From assembly GCF_014655955.1 (NCBI RefSeq), contig NZ_BNBO01000009.1:62001-126000 (forward strand): a stretch of DNA of 64,000 nt, in the 5' to 3' direction. Shown one piece after another: positions 31,304 to 40,321 of the stretch; position 1 is the first letter of the stretch; the number at the start of each line of letters is the position of its first letter. The position numbers and the translations under genes were made by a program. The notes under the pieces were generated by a model. That model made no database searches. It saw only the letters and a list, made by a program, of their open reading frames with translations, and had not been told where the DNA came from. Source of the stretch: Kitasatospora indigofera. Lineage in GTDB: Bacteria > Actinomycetota > Actinomycetes > Streptomycetales > Streptomycetaceae.

Positions 31304-32284
31304 CTAGAGGTAGTCCTCCAGCCGGCCCAGCGCGTAGCCCTGGGCGGTCACCGTGTTGAGCACCTGGCGGAGCATGTCGGGCATGGTGCCCTTCCAGAGG
31401 GTGGGGCCGCGGAAGTGGGTCAGGATGATGTCGCCCGGGTGCAGCCGCTGGTCGGCGTAGCGCCACTCCATGTGGTCGGCGAACGCCTCCTCGTTCCACA
31501 GCGCGGCGGCCTCGATGCCGCAGGAGGCGGCGGCCTTGAGGGTGTCCTCGTTGTACTCGCCGTACGGCGGCCGGAAGAGCCTGGGGCGGGCGCCGATCTC
31601 GCGCTCGATCTCGTCCTGCTGCCCGCAGATCTCCTGGCGCTGCTGGTCGTACGTCAGTTTCCGCAGGTCACGGTGGTTGTTCGTGTGGTTCTGGATGGTG
31701 TCGCCCTGCTCCGCCAGGCCGCGGAAGTAGCCGTAGTCCGGCCTGGCCAGGTACCCGCTGACGAAGGCGGTGAAGGGGATGCCGAGCTCGCGCGTCATCC
31801 GGGCGAACTCCGGGTCCTTCTCGGCGCCGTCGTCCACCGTCAGGAAGACGACCTTCTCGTCGGTCGGGACGCGGGCCACCACCGGGGGCAGTCCGGGGCG
31901 GAGGGTCACGCCCTGGACGGCCCGCAGTTCGGGGGCGTGCGCGGGTGGTTCCGGGGCGGGGATCGGTAGGGCGTCGAGCCCCCAGGCGCGGACGGTCGCC
32001 AGGGCCTGCCGGGCGGTGGCCTCGCGCAGGGCCGCCGCGTCGGCGCTGTTGCGCTCCTGGTCGCGGGCGGAACCGGGGATCGCGGCCGGTGCGGCGGGCG
32101 GCAGGGCGACCCGGTCGGCGGTGCCGGGCGAGTGCGGCCCGGCGGGGGAGCGCGGGGCGGCCGCCCGCGGGGGAGTGAGCTGGCCCGTGCACCCCGCTAT
32201 GACGGTCGAGAGGCAGAGCAGCACGGCCGTGCGGGACGAGGATCTGACGCTCTGACGGGACCGATAATATGAAGAATGCCGCAT
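31304..32284 (-). CDS. polysaccharide deacetylase lipoprotein
   Basis: 326 aa. A lipoprotein signal with lipobox VIAGC near residue 30 and a Pro/Ala-rich spacer lead to a NodB-homology domain. Motif 1 is TVDDG (Thr-Val for the usual Thr-Phe), motif 2 the His pair in NHTNNHRD, motif 3 RPPYGEYN, and ILTHFR lies near the C-terminus. It likely removes acetyl groups from peptidoglycan or another surface glycan. The start is ATG 32284, giving a normal signal peptide, although the Shine-Dalgarno is poor. Confidence 0.85.
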   Translation of the reverse strand: MRHSSYYRSRQSVRSSSRTAVLLCLSTVIAGCTGQLTPPRAAAPRSPAGPHSPGTADRVALPPAAPAAIPGSARDQERNSADAAALREATARQALATVRAWGLDALPIPAPEPPAHAPELRAVQGVTLRPGLPPVVARVPTDEKVVFLTVDDGAEKDPEFARMTRELGIPFTAFVSGYLARPDYGYFRGLAEQGDTIQNHTNNHRDLRKLTYDQQRQEICGQQDEIEREIGARPRLFRPPYGEYNEDTLKAAASCGIEAAALWNEEAFADHMEWRYADQRLHPGDIILTHFRGPTLWKGTMPDMLRQVLNTVTAQGYALGRLEDYL

Positions 32285-32410
32285 GGGTCCACTGATCCCC
32301 CACGCAGCGGTACGGCGAATCCGGCCGTCACCCGGCCGGCCGTCGGCCGAACAGGGCACCCCGTTCCGAACAGGGCACCCCGTTCGGGCGCCCCGGCCCC
32401 GGCCCCGCCG

Positions 32411-32800
32411 TCAGGCCGTCGGACCGGCCGCCGCCCAGACCACCTCGCCGCCCTCCAGCGCGGTGCACACCGCACCGTGCGGCGTGAACACGCTCCAGGG
32501 CGCCCGCCGGGCGTCCGGCGGGACGGACAGCGTGTGCCCCGAGTCGAAGGCCAGCTCCAGGCCCCCCGCCATGGTCACCCGCGCCGCTCCGACGCTGCGC
32601 CCGACCAGCTCCAGCAGGGCCTCGGAGGGCTCGAAGGTCAGGTCCGGGTAGAAGTGCTCCACCTCGGAGGGCCCGGCGAGGCGGAATTCGTTCTCCACCC
32701 GTACGGTCACCGGCCCGTCGAGCGTGATGTCCAGTTGGAACCCGCCCTTGACCGATTCCACCCGGTGGCCGGCCAGGACGTCCGTGATCAAGTTCTGCAT
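32411..32800 (-). CDS. DUF6188-like hypothetical protein
   Basis: 129 aa. The start MQNLITDVLAGHRVESVKGG and central DGPVTVRVENEFRLAG fit the small actinobacterial DUF6188 family of unknown function. Soluble and acidic, without signal or membrane segments. Longer frames upstream are GC-rich noise. It stands alone between deacetylase and SGNH hydrolase genes. Confidence 0.65.
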   Translation of the reverse strand: MQNLITDVLAGHRVESVKGGFQLDITLDGPVTVRVENEFRLAGPSEVEHFYPDLTFEPSEALLELVGRSVGAARVTMAGGLELAFDSGHTLSVPPDARRAPWSVFTPHGAVCTALEGGEVVWAAAGPTA

Positions 32801-32958
32801 GACCCCAGTGTGGACCAGCCGCGCCCCCGCGCCCCGCCCGGCGGGCGCAGACCGGCCAACCCCGAACCCCGCGCCCGGCGGCCCGGGCCGGCACCGCCGG
32901 CCGCGGCCCGCCGGCCGCCCCGCGCCGGAGCTCCGCGACCGGCCCACCCGCCCGTCCG

Positions 32959-33888
32959 TCACGGCAGCCCCGCCAGGGCCGCCGAGGCCGCCCCGGCCAT
33001 CTGTTCGTCCAGCCGCGTCGTCGCGCCGCGCAGCCGCCCCCGGGCCTCGGCCACGGCCAGCGCGACCAGTCCGGGGAGCAGGTCGGTGCTGCGCTCGGCG
33101 ACCCAGCTGGTGCCCCGGGTGGCCATCCACCAGAGGTCCGCCGCCCGGCCCGGCCCCGCCCCGGCGGGCGCGGCGGCCGGTGCCGGGCCCAGCCGGTGGC
33201 CCGCCTCGGCGAGCCGGGCGTGGAAACCGACGGCGATCAGGTGGTGGCCGGTCGCGCTCGGATGCAGGCGGTCCACGCTCAGCAGGCCGCGTTCGGCCGT
33301 CCAGGGCAGTTCGGCGAGGTGCAGGTGGACGGTCCGGTGGCGGGCCGACAGCGCGTGCACCACGGTGTTCACCGCCCGCATCCGCCGGGCCAGCGGGCGG
33401 GCCAGCGGGCCCGGCAGCCGCAGCAGCGACCCCGGATCGGGCAGGCAGGCGGTCAGCAGCAGGGTGCCCTCCGCGGCCAGCGCGCTCAGCGCGGTGTCCA
33501 GCTCCCGGGCGGTGCGCCGGATGTCGAAGCCCGTCCGCAGGGTGTCGTTCCCGCCGACCACGACGGCGGCCAGCTGCGGGCGCAGCGCCAGCGCGGCCGG
33601 CAGCTGCGCCCCCGTCAGGTCGTGGCTCAGCGCGCCGCTGCGGGCCAGGTTGTGGAACTCGACCCCGGCCGGGTGCTCGGCGAGCCCGCCCGCCAGCAGC
33701 GCGGCCCAGCCCCGCCAGCCGCCCGGGGCCGGGTCCCCCACGCCCTCGGTGAGCGAGTCCCCGAGGGCCGCGAACCGCAGCGGCGCCGACCCGGGCGCCG
33801 CGGCCGGACCCGTGCCGCGCGGCACCGCCACCGGGCCCGGACGGTGCGGTGCCGGCTCCCGGACGGCGGCCCTCCGGCCGGGGTTCAT
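32959..33888 (-). CDS. SGNH/GDSL-type hydrolase
   Basis: 309 aa. Block I LRFAALGDSLTEG carries the nucleophile Ser near residue 44, block III VVGGNDTL the Gly-Asn, and block V the catalytic His (DRLHPSATGHH). Such enzymes are esterases or lipases, often acting on acylated glycans. No signal peptide is evident. Its start overlaps the stop of the upstream glycosyltransferase by 4 nt, linking it to two GT4 enzymes as the last gene of a three-gene operon. Confidence 0.85.
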   Translation of the reverse strand: MNPGRRAAVREPAPHRPGPVAVPRGTGPAAAPGSAPLRFAALGDSLTEGVGDPAPGGWRGWAALLAGGLAEHPAGVEFHNLARSGALSHDLTGAQLPAALALRPQLAAVVVGGNDTLRTGFDIRRTARELDTALSALAAEGTLLLTACLPDPGSLLRLPGPLARPLARRMRAVNTVVHALSARHRTVHLHLAELPWTAERGLLSVDRLHPSATGHHLIAVGFHARLAEAGHRLGPAPAAAPAGAGPGRAADLWWMATRGTSWVAERSTDLLPGLVALAVAEARGRLRGATTRLDEQMAGAASAALAGLP

Positions 33889-35126
33889 CGCGGCCCCCCG
33901 GCCGCCCCGAGCGCGGTCCCGGCCGCCGTCCCGGTGCCGGGACGCCCGGTCCCGCCGCCGTCGCCGGCCGCCGTCCCGGCCGCTTCCCCGACCGCGCCGG
34001 TCCCGTGCGCCGCGAGGAACCCGGCGACGGCGGCCGGCCAGCCGTACTCCTCGGCCCGGGCCCGGGCGACGGCCCGCCGCTCGTGCACCGGCCGGTCGAG
34101 CAACTCCCGGACGGCCTCCGCGAAGGCCGCGCCGGTGTCGTCGGCGACGGCGCCCGCCGGGCCGACGATCGAGGGCAGCGCCGAGTGCCGGCTCACCGCG
34201 ACCGGCGTCCCGCAGGCCAGCGCCTCCAGCGCGGCCAGCCCGAAGGTCTCCACCGGGCCCGGGGCGAGCACCACGTCGGCGCAGGCCAGCAGCTCCGCGA
34301 CGGCCTCCCGCCCGCTCAGGTGCCCGAGGAAGCGGACCGGCAGCCGCTGCCTGCGGGCCCGCGCGGCCAGCCGCGGCAGCAGCGGCCCGGTGCCGGCCAC
34401 CGTCAGCACGGCGGGCGTGCCGCGCCGCCGCAGCTCCGCGAGCGCGTCCAGCGCGCGCTCCGGCCGCTTCTCCGCCGACAGCCGGGAGCAGAGCACCAGC
34501 AGCACCTGCCCACGACCGGCGTACCGGGCCCTGGTCTGCTCCCGGGAGTGGGCGAAGCGGTCCGGGTCGAGCCGGGCCAGGTCCACCCCGAGCGGGGCCC
34601 GCACCACCCGGGCGGCGCCGATCCGGCGGAACTCGCCGGCCGCCCAGTCGGTGGTGCAGATCACCGTGTCGTAGGCCTGCGCCGTACGGGAGTTGAGCCG
34701 GTCGGCGAGAGTCCGCGCGACCGGCGCCGGGAGGCCCCAGGCCCCCAGCAGGCCGGTCGCGCTCTCGTGCGAGACCATCGCCGCCCGGACTCCGGTGCGC
34801 CGGGCCCAGGCGCCGGTCCAGCGCAGCGTGGTGCGGTCCGACACCTCCAGCCGGTCCGGTGCCAGCGAGGCCAGGGCCCGGGTGACGGCCCGCCGGTCGG
34901 TCAGCACCCGGTACCCGCCGCTGCCCGGGACCACCGGGCCCGGCAGGGTGATCACCAGGCCCTGCTCCGTGTGCTCCTCCCGCCGCCGCGGGCCGGGAAC
35001 GATCAGCACCGGCTCGTGGCCCGCGGCCAGGTAGCCGGCGCCGAGGTGGCGCAGCGCGGTGCGCAGGCCGCCGGAGACCGGCGTGACGAAGTTGGCCAGC
35101 CGGACGATCCGCAGAGGGGTGTTCAT
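33885..35126 (-). CDS. GT4-family glycosyltransferase, second of operon
   Basis: 413 aa, GT-B fold. The N-terminal acceptor domain has the loop NFVTPVSGGLRTAL. The C-terminal donor domain has LCSRLSAEKRPERALDAL and the nucleotide-sugar motif PGPVETFGLAALEALACGTPVA with the EX7E glutamates. A low-complexity Gly/Thr tail follows residue 385. Start and stop overlap neighbouring genes by 4 nt. It probably transfers a hexose, perhaps mannose, to a lipid or carrier at the membrane. Confidence 0.86.
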   Translation of the reverse strand: MNTPLRIVRLANFVTPVSGGLRTALRHLGAGYLAAGHEPVLIVPGPRRREEHTEQGLVITLPGPVVPGSGGYRVLTDRRAVTRALASLAPDRLEVSDRTTLRWTGAWARRTGVRAAMVSHESATGLLGAWGLPAPVARTLADRLNSRTAQAYDTVICTTDWAAGEFRRIGAARVVRAPLGVDLARLDPDRFAHSREQTRARYAGRGQVLLVLCSRLSAEKRPERALDALAELRRRGTPAVLTVAGTGPLLPRLAARARRQRLPVRFLGHLSGREAVAELLACADVVLAPGPVETFGLAALEALACGTPVAVSRHSALPSIVGPAGAVADDTGAAFAEAVRELLDRPVHERRAVARARAEEYGWPAAVAGFLAAHGTGAVGEAAGTAAGDGGGTGRPGTGTAAGTALGAAGGPR

Positions 35127-36505
35127 GCCGGCTGCCCCTCGACGATCACGGGCGCCGGTGCGGCCGTGCCCCCGCCCACCGTCGCGGCGGGCAGGCCGGC
35201 GGGTCCGGCCGGGTCCGGCGACCCGGTGGGCGGGGCCGGCACGTCCTCGACGCCGGCCGGGCCCGGGCCCGTACCGGGGCCGTCGCACGGGCCCGCCAGG
35301 CCGACGGCCGGGCCCGTGCCCGCCCGGCTGCCCACGCCCACGCCCAGGCCCCCGTCCACGCCCTCGCCGCGGTGCTCGGCGAGCACCTCCGCGTAGTGCT
35401 GGAGCAGCAGGTCCCCGACCGACTCCCAGCTGCGCGCCGTCACGTCGGCCCGCCCGGCCCGCCCGTACGCGGCCCGCAGTTCCGGGTCGGCGGCCAGCGC
35501 GGCGACCGCCGCCGTCACCGCCCGGCCGTCCCGCGGCGGGACGAGCAGCCCGGTGCGGTGGTGTCCGACCAGGTCCAGCGGGCCGCCGGCCGCCGGGCCG
35601 ACCACCGGGAGGCCGCTGGCCATCGCCTCCTGGATGGTCTGGCAGAAGGTCTCCAGCGGCCCGGTGTGCACGAACAGGTCCAGGCTGGCGAAGCAACGGG
35701 CCAGCTCGGCCCCGGTCTTGCGGCCCAGGAACACCGCGCCGGGCATGGCGGCGCGCAGCGCCGGGCCGGACGGGCCGTCGCCGATGACGACCACCCGGAC
35801 GCCGGGCAGCGCGGACGCCCCGGCGAGCAGGTCCACCCGCTTCTCGGGCGCGAGCCGCCCGACGTACCCGACCAGCACCTCCCCGCCGGGGGCCAGCGCC
35901 CGGTGCAGGGCCTCGTCCCGGTGCCCGGGGTGGAAGCGCGCCGAGTCGACGCCGCGCGGCCAGAGCCGCACCCGGGGCACGCCGTGCGCGGTGAGGTCCT
36001 GGGCGGCGGGGGTGGACGGCGCCAGGGTGCGGGCGGCGGCGCGGTGCACCGTCCTGATCCGGTGCCAGGCGGCCGCCTCGCCGAGCCCCCGGCCGGCCCG
36101 GTAGGCGTGCGCGTACCCGGCGAGGTCGGTCTGGTAGACGGCGACGGCCGGCACGCCGAGCGAGCGGGCCACCTCCATGCCGCGCGCCCCGAGGACGAAG
36201 GGGCCGGCCAGGTGGACGAGGTCGGGCCGATGCCCGGAGATCGCGGCGGCGAGCTGCCGGCTGGGCAGCGCGATCCGCACCTGCGGGTATCCGGGCAGCG
36301 GGAGGGAGGGGATCCGGACGACGGGCACGGTGCCGGCGTCCGGGCCGAAGGAGTGCGGCGGGCAGTGCGCGCCGCGGGCCGGGGCGGGAGTGACGACCAG
36401 GGGTTGGTGGCCGCGCCGGACGAGGTGTTCGGCCGTCCGCAGCACGCTGTGGGCAACGCCGTTGACCTCGGGCGGGAAGGATTCGGTGACGATGGCGACA
36501 CGCAT
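35123..36505 (-). CDS. GT4-family glycosyltransferase, first of operon (MgtA-like)
   Basis: 460 aa. The N-terminus MRVAIVTESFPPEVNGVAHSVLRT is the hallmark of GDP-mannose-dependent alpha-mannosyltransferases of the MgtA/PimB group. The donor domain has VGYVGRLAPEKRVDLLAGA and VHTGPLETFCQTIQEAMASGLPVVGP. A 75-residue Gly/Pro/Ala-rich C-terminal extension is atypical. Start ATG 36505 with GGAGA upstream. The product is probably a glycolipid of the cell envelope. Confidence 0.87.
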   Translation of the reverse strand: MRVAIVTESFPPEVNGVAHSVLRTAEHLVRRGHQPLVVTPAPARGAHCPPHSFGPDAGTVPVVRIPSLPLPGYPQVRIALPSRQLAAAISGHRPDLVHLAGPFVLGARGMEVARSLGVPAVAVYQTDLAGYAHAYRAGRGLGEAAAWHRIRTVHRAAARTLAPSTPAAQDLTAHGVPRVRLWPRGVDSARFHPGHRDEALHRALAPGGEVLVGYVGRLAPEKRVDLLAGASALPGVRVVVIGDGPSGPALRAAMPGAVFLGRKTGAELARCFASLDLFVHTGPLETFCQTIQEAMASGLPVVGPAAGGPLDLVGHHRTGLLVPPRDGRAVTAAVAALAADPELRAAYGRAGRADVTARSWESVGDLLLQHYAEVLAEHRGEGVDGGLGVGVGSRAGTGPAVGLAGPCDGPGTGPGPAGVEDVPAPPTGSPDPAGPAGLPAATVGGGTAAPAPVIVEGQPA

Positions 36506-36635
36506 GCCATCGTTCTCTCCGCGCCCGGCGTGCGGGCGGCCAAAGGGATATGTCGAACAGACGAACGCATGTCGGCGAACGTGAAACACCCGGGCCGGCC
36601 ACCGCGTGCGGTGGCCGGCCCGGGTGCGCGCGGGG

Positions 36636-36827
36636 TCAGGCCGGGGTGGCGGCGCCTTCCTTGAGCTCCGCGTACGGCGCGAGCTTCCGGATCGACTCGA
36701 TGCTCTTGATGCAGTCGTCCCGCGTCTCGTACGCCTCACCCGTCACGACGACCGATCCGTTGCTCGCCTTGAGCCGGAACCGGTGCATGCCGCTCTCGTC
36801 GGTGTAGACCTCGAACTTTCCTGCCAT
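36636..36827 (-). CDS. DUF1508 (YegP-like) protein
   Basis: 63 aa, one repeat of the DUF1508 fold: GKFEVYTDESGMHRFRLKASNG, then YETRDDCIKSIESIRKLAP. The function is unknown; Escherichia YegP has two such repeats. The ATG is preferred over a GTG four codons upstream on ribosome-binding-site spacing. Confidence 0.88.
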   Translation of the reverse strand: MAGKFEVYTDESGMHRFRLKASNGSVVVTGEAYETRDDCIKSIESIRKLAPYAELKEGAATPA

Positions 36828-36952
36828 GGGAGTGCTCACCTCTCGTCGTTGGCCCCCCAGCGCAACCTAGGCCGGGCACCGGCGCGCCGCATCCCGGGTT
36901 CGGTCGGACGGGTGCCCGGGCGCGGGCGCCGCCGGCGAGGGTGCCCCGCCGC

Positions 36953-37939
36953 TCAGCCGGCGCTGAGCGGGTAGTGGTCGGAGAGGTCGGTGTAGGTGTA
37001 GCTGGTGCCCCAGCTGCTGACCGTCCAGGGCGAGCTGTGGGTGTGCAGGACTTCGTTGTGCCAGACGGTGGGCCGGGCGTGGTCGGCGCGGTAGAGGACG
37101 TAGTCCAGGTCCTCCTTCGGCTCGCCGGGGTAGCGGTAGGCGGCGATCGAGTTGTCGACGGTGTCGAAGGAGTTGGCCCAGCCGGTCCGGCTGTCGGCGG
37201 GCGCCACACCGGCGTTGCCGAGCAGCGAGGGGTACTCGCTGCCGTGGGAGTCGATGTTGAGGTCGCCGGCGATCAGCACCGGCTCGGCCGCCGGGATGTT
37301 CTTCCCGTCGACGAAGGAGCGCATCGCGCGCAGCTGGGCGGCCCGGACGGCGGCCGGCTGGCCGTTGGAGCAGCCGGTGTCGGTGGACTGCAGGTGGGTG
37401 CCGATCACGTGGGTGCGCAGGCCGTTGACGTCGAGCACGGCGTAGACGAAGCCCTTGTTCGACCACCAGTCCGCCCCGCAGGCGTCCTTGAACACGTACT
37501 GCTCCTTGTGCAGGATCGGCCACTTGCTGAGCAGGGTGACCCCGCCGTCCTCGGGGGTGGTGGAGCTGTAGCTGCCGCCGGTGGCGTCCCAGCCGGAGGT
37601 CGAACGGCCGACCACGGGCGTGTGGTACGGGTAGGCGGCCGAGGCCTGGGCGGTCAGCGCGTCGGAGGCGGCGTTGTCGAAGGCCTCCTGCAGCACCACC
37701 ACGTCGTGGCCCTGGAAGAAGTCGGCCGAGGCGATGGCCTTGGCCCGGTGGTCCTGGCCCCAGTTCGGGTAGAGGCTCTTGCTCATCAGGAAGACGTTGT
37801 ACGTCAGCACCTTGAGCGCCGGCACCGGCGCGGGCGCCGCGGCCTGCGCCGGGGCGGCGGTCAGCGGGGCGATCAGGGCGGCGGCCACCGCACAGGCGGC
37901 GGCGAGGCGCGGGGTACGACGGAGGGTGGGGAACGGCAT
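36953..37939 (-). CDS. secreted sphingomyelinase C-like phosphodiesterase
   Basis: 328 aa of the endonuclease/exonuclease/phosphatase fold. Signal peptide to about residue 34 (APAQAAAP). Catalytic blocks are LTYNVFLM, VVLQEAFDN, IGTHLQSTD, IAGDLNIDS and the final SDHYPL, a set typical of bacterial sphingomyelinases (Mg-dependent neutral type). It probably cleaves phosphocholine- or phosphoethanolamine-containing lipids outside the cell. Monocistronic. Confidence 0.86.
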   Translation of the reverse strand: MPFPTLRRTPRLAAACAVAAALIAPLTAAPAQAAAPAPVPALKVLTYNVFLMSKSLYPNWGQDHRAKAIASADFFQGHDVVVLQEAFDNAASDALTAQASAAYPYHTPVVGRSTSGWDATGGSYSSTTPEDGGVTLLSKWPILHKEQYVFKDACGADWWSNKGFVYAVLDVNGLRTHVIGTHLQSTDTGCSNGQPAAVRAAQLRAMRSFVDGKNIPAAEPVLIAGDLNIDSHGSEYPSLLGNAGVAPADSRTGWANSFDTVDNSIAAYRYPGEPKEDLDYVLYRADHARPTVWHNEVLHTHSSPWTVSSWGTSYTYTDLSDHYPLSAG

Positions 37940-38100
37940 CAGTGCTCCGCGAAGAAGTGTCCTGAACCCGTCAATCGGCGGGCTGTCGGGCAGTCTTCGC
38001 CCCGAGGGTCACGCGCGGCAAGACATCGGACGATCACTGCGTGAACTCGTCCGAAACTTGTCTGGCCAACCTGCCGGCGGTAGGCGGCCGGCGGTCACCC

Positions 38101-40200
38101 TCAGACCACCTTCGACCGCTGATGGTCCGTCAGTTCCCGGCGCGGCCGGGCGAGCAGGCTGGGCCACCACATGTGCCGGTCGATGTCCATGGTGAGCGCC
38201 GTGACCAGCACCGACCGGACCACCAGGGTGTCCAGCAGCACGCCGAGCGCCACCGCGAAGCCGATCTCGGCGAACCCCACCACCGGCAGGGTGCCCAGCA
38301 CGGCGAAGGTGCTGGCCAGGATCAGGCCGGCCGAGGTGATCACGCCACCGGTCGCGGCCAGCCCGGCGACCGCCCCCGCCCGGGTGCCGCGATGGACGGC
38401 CTCCTCCCGGACCCGGGTCATCAGGAAGATGTTGTAGTCGATGCCGAGCGCCACCAGGAAGACGAACACGAACAGCGGGAAGGCGTTGTCCTGGCCCTCG
38501 AAGTGGAAGACGTGCGTGAAGAAGAACGCACTGATCCCCATCGCCGCCGCGTAGCTCAGCACCACCGTGGCGATCAGCACCAGCGGCGCCGTCACCGCCC
38601 GGAGCAGCAGGGCGAGGATCACCAGCACCACGCCGAGCACCAGCGGGATGATCGTCCGGTTGTCGGCGGTGGCGGCCCGCCCGGCGTCCAGGATCACGGC
38701 GGTGCTGCCGCCCACCTTGGCGTCGGCGCCCGGCACCGCGTGGACGGAGTCCCGGACCCGGTCCACGGTGTCCTTGGCGGCCTGGCTGTCCGGCGGGTCG
38801 GTCAGGGTGGCCTGGAACACCGCCACGTCCCCGTGCGTCACCGGCGGCGTGGTCGAGGCGACGCCGGGGGTGGCCGCGGCCGCCGCCTGGACGGTGCCGG
38901 CCTCCCCGGCCGAGCTGATCACGGTGAGCGGCGCGCCGGTGCCGCCGGGGAAGTGCTCCACCAGCACCTGCTGGCCCACCACCGAGTCGGGTGTGCCGGT
39001 GAACGTCCCGGCGGTGCTCAGGCCGTTGGCGTTCAGCGACACCAGGCCCACGCAGCAGGCCGCCAGCGCCAGCGCGGTGCCCACCCAGACCTTCCGCGGC
39101 CGCTGCCCGATCCAGCCGCCGACGTGCGCCCAGTTGCCGGTCCTCGTCGGCTCCGCCGTCCCGTAGGCCGGGCGCACCGGCCAGAACACCCAGCGGCCGC
39201 AGATCACCAGCAGCGCCGGCAGCAGCGTCAGCATCGCCAGCAGCGCGACCGCCACGCCGATCGCGCAGACCGGGCCGAGTCCCCGGGTGGAGTTCATCTC
39301 GGCGACCAGCAGGCACAGCATCGAGGCGATCACGGTGGCCGAGCTGGCCAGGATCGCCGGCCCGGCCCGGTGCAGGGCGAACGCCATCGCCTCGTGCCGG
39401 TCCTCGTGACGCCGCAGCTCCTCCCGGTAACGGGCGGTGATCAGCAGGGCGTAGTCCGTTCCCGCGCCCAGGACCAGGACGATCAGGATGCCCGCGCTCT
39501 GCGCGTTGACGGTCAGCCCGGCGTGCTCGGCGAGCAGGTAGATCAGGGCCTGCGAGGCGATCAGCGACACGCCCGCCGAGAGCAGCGGCAGCAGCCACAG
39601 CACCGGACTGCGGTAGGTCAGCAGCAGCAGGATGATCACCACGGACACGGTGGCGTACAGCAGGGTGCCGTCGATCCCGGCGAAGGCCTCCGCCTGGTCG
39701 GCCCCGATCCCGGCCGGGCCGGTGACGTGGGTGGCCATCCCGTCGGCGCCGGCGGCCGCGGTGGCCCGCATGCTGTCGACGGCCGGTTTGAGGTCGTTCC
39801 AGCCGTTGGTGCCGATGTCGACCGGCACCACGGTCTGCATCGCCTGCCCGTCCTTGGACAGCTGCGGCCCGGTCACTGGGCCGAGCACGTGCGGCGCGGT
39901 GGCGAAGGCCTGGGCGTCCTGGGCGGCCTTGGCCCGGTCGGCCTCGGTGATGCCGCTCGGCCGCTCGTAGACCACCACGGCCTGGGCGGTGTCCACCGGC
40001 TGGAAGGCCCGCTGCTCCACCAGGACCTGGGTCGACTCGGCGTTGCCCGGCAGCCAGCTGGACGCCTCGTTGTCCTCGGCGCCCATCAGCTTCCCGGCGA
40101 GCGGCCCCGCGGCCGCGACCAGGACGATCCAGAGCACCAGGACGACCCATTTGCTGCGTCGTCCACAGGGCAGCGCGGCCAGTCTGCGGGTCGGACTCAT
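38101..40200 (-). CDS. MMPL family transporter (RND superfamily)
   Basis: 699 aa. Two repeats, each a membrane helix, a large extracytoplasmic loop and five further helices. VGFAEIGFAVALGVLLDTLVVRSVL and VLVLGAGTDYALLITARYREEL are the conserved segments around the proton-relay helices. Actinobacterial MMPL proteins export lipids, glycolipids or polyketides. ATG 40200 has GAGGGGG upstream; the longer frame lacks support. No substrate-linked gene is adjacent. Confidence 0.88.
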   Translation of the reverse strand: MSPTRRLAALPCGRRSKWVVLVLWIVLVAAAGPLAGKLMGAEDNEASSWLPGNAESTQVLVEQRAFQPVDTAQAVVVYERPSGITEADRAKAAQDAQAFATAPHVLGPVTGPQLSKDGQAMQTVVPVDIGTNGWNDLKPAVDSMRATAAAGADGMATHVTGPAGIGADQAEAFAGIDGTLLYATVSVVIILLLLTYRSPVLWLLPLLSAGVSLIASQALIYLLAEHAGLTVNAQSAGILIVLVLGAGTDYALLITARYREELRRHEDRHEAMAFALHRAGPAILASSATVIASMLCLLVAEMNSTRGLGPVCAIGVAVALLAMLTLLPALLVICGRWVFWPVRPAYGTAEPTRTGNWAHVGGWIGQRPRKVWVGTALALAACCVGLVSLNANGLSTAGTFTGTPDSVVGQQVLVEHFPGGTGAPLTVISSAGEAGTVQAAAAATPGVASTTPPVTHGDVAVFQATLTDPPDSQAAKDTVDRVRDSVHAVPGADAKVGGSTAVILDAGRAATADNRTIIPLVLGVVLVILALLLRAVTAPLVLIATVVLSYAAAMGISAFFFTHVFHFEGQDNAFPLFVFVFLVALGIDYNIFLMTRVREEAVHRGTRAGAVAGLAATGGVITSAGLILASTFAVLGTLPVVGFAEIGFAVALGVLLDTLVVRSVLVTALTMDIDRHMWWPSLLARPRRELTDHQRSKVV

Positions 40201-40321
40201 CGGTGCCCCCTCGCGGGTGCGGCAGTCGCGGGCAGAAAATCCCCCGTACCACCCTGCCACCGCACGTCGGGGGCGGCAGCTCGGGCCGCGGGGGAGGGGC
40301 CGCGGGCCGGACGCCCCCGAG

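Noticed and set aside
33885..36602. 905-codon frame joining both glycosyltransferases
   Set aside because: Only the C-terminal 413 codons are the second transferase; the first is encoded in a different frame with a 4-nt overlap, so there is no fusion.
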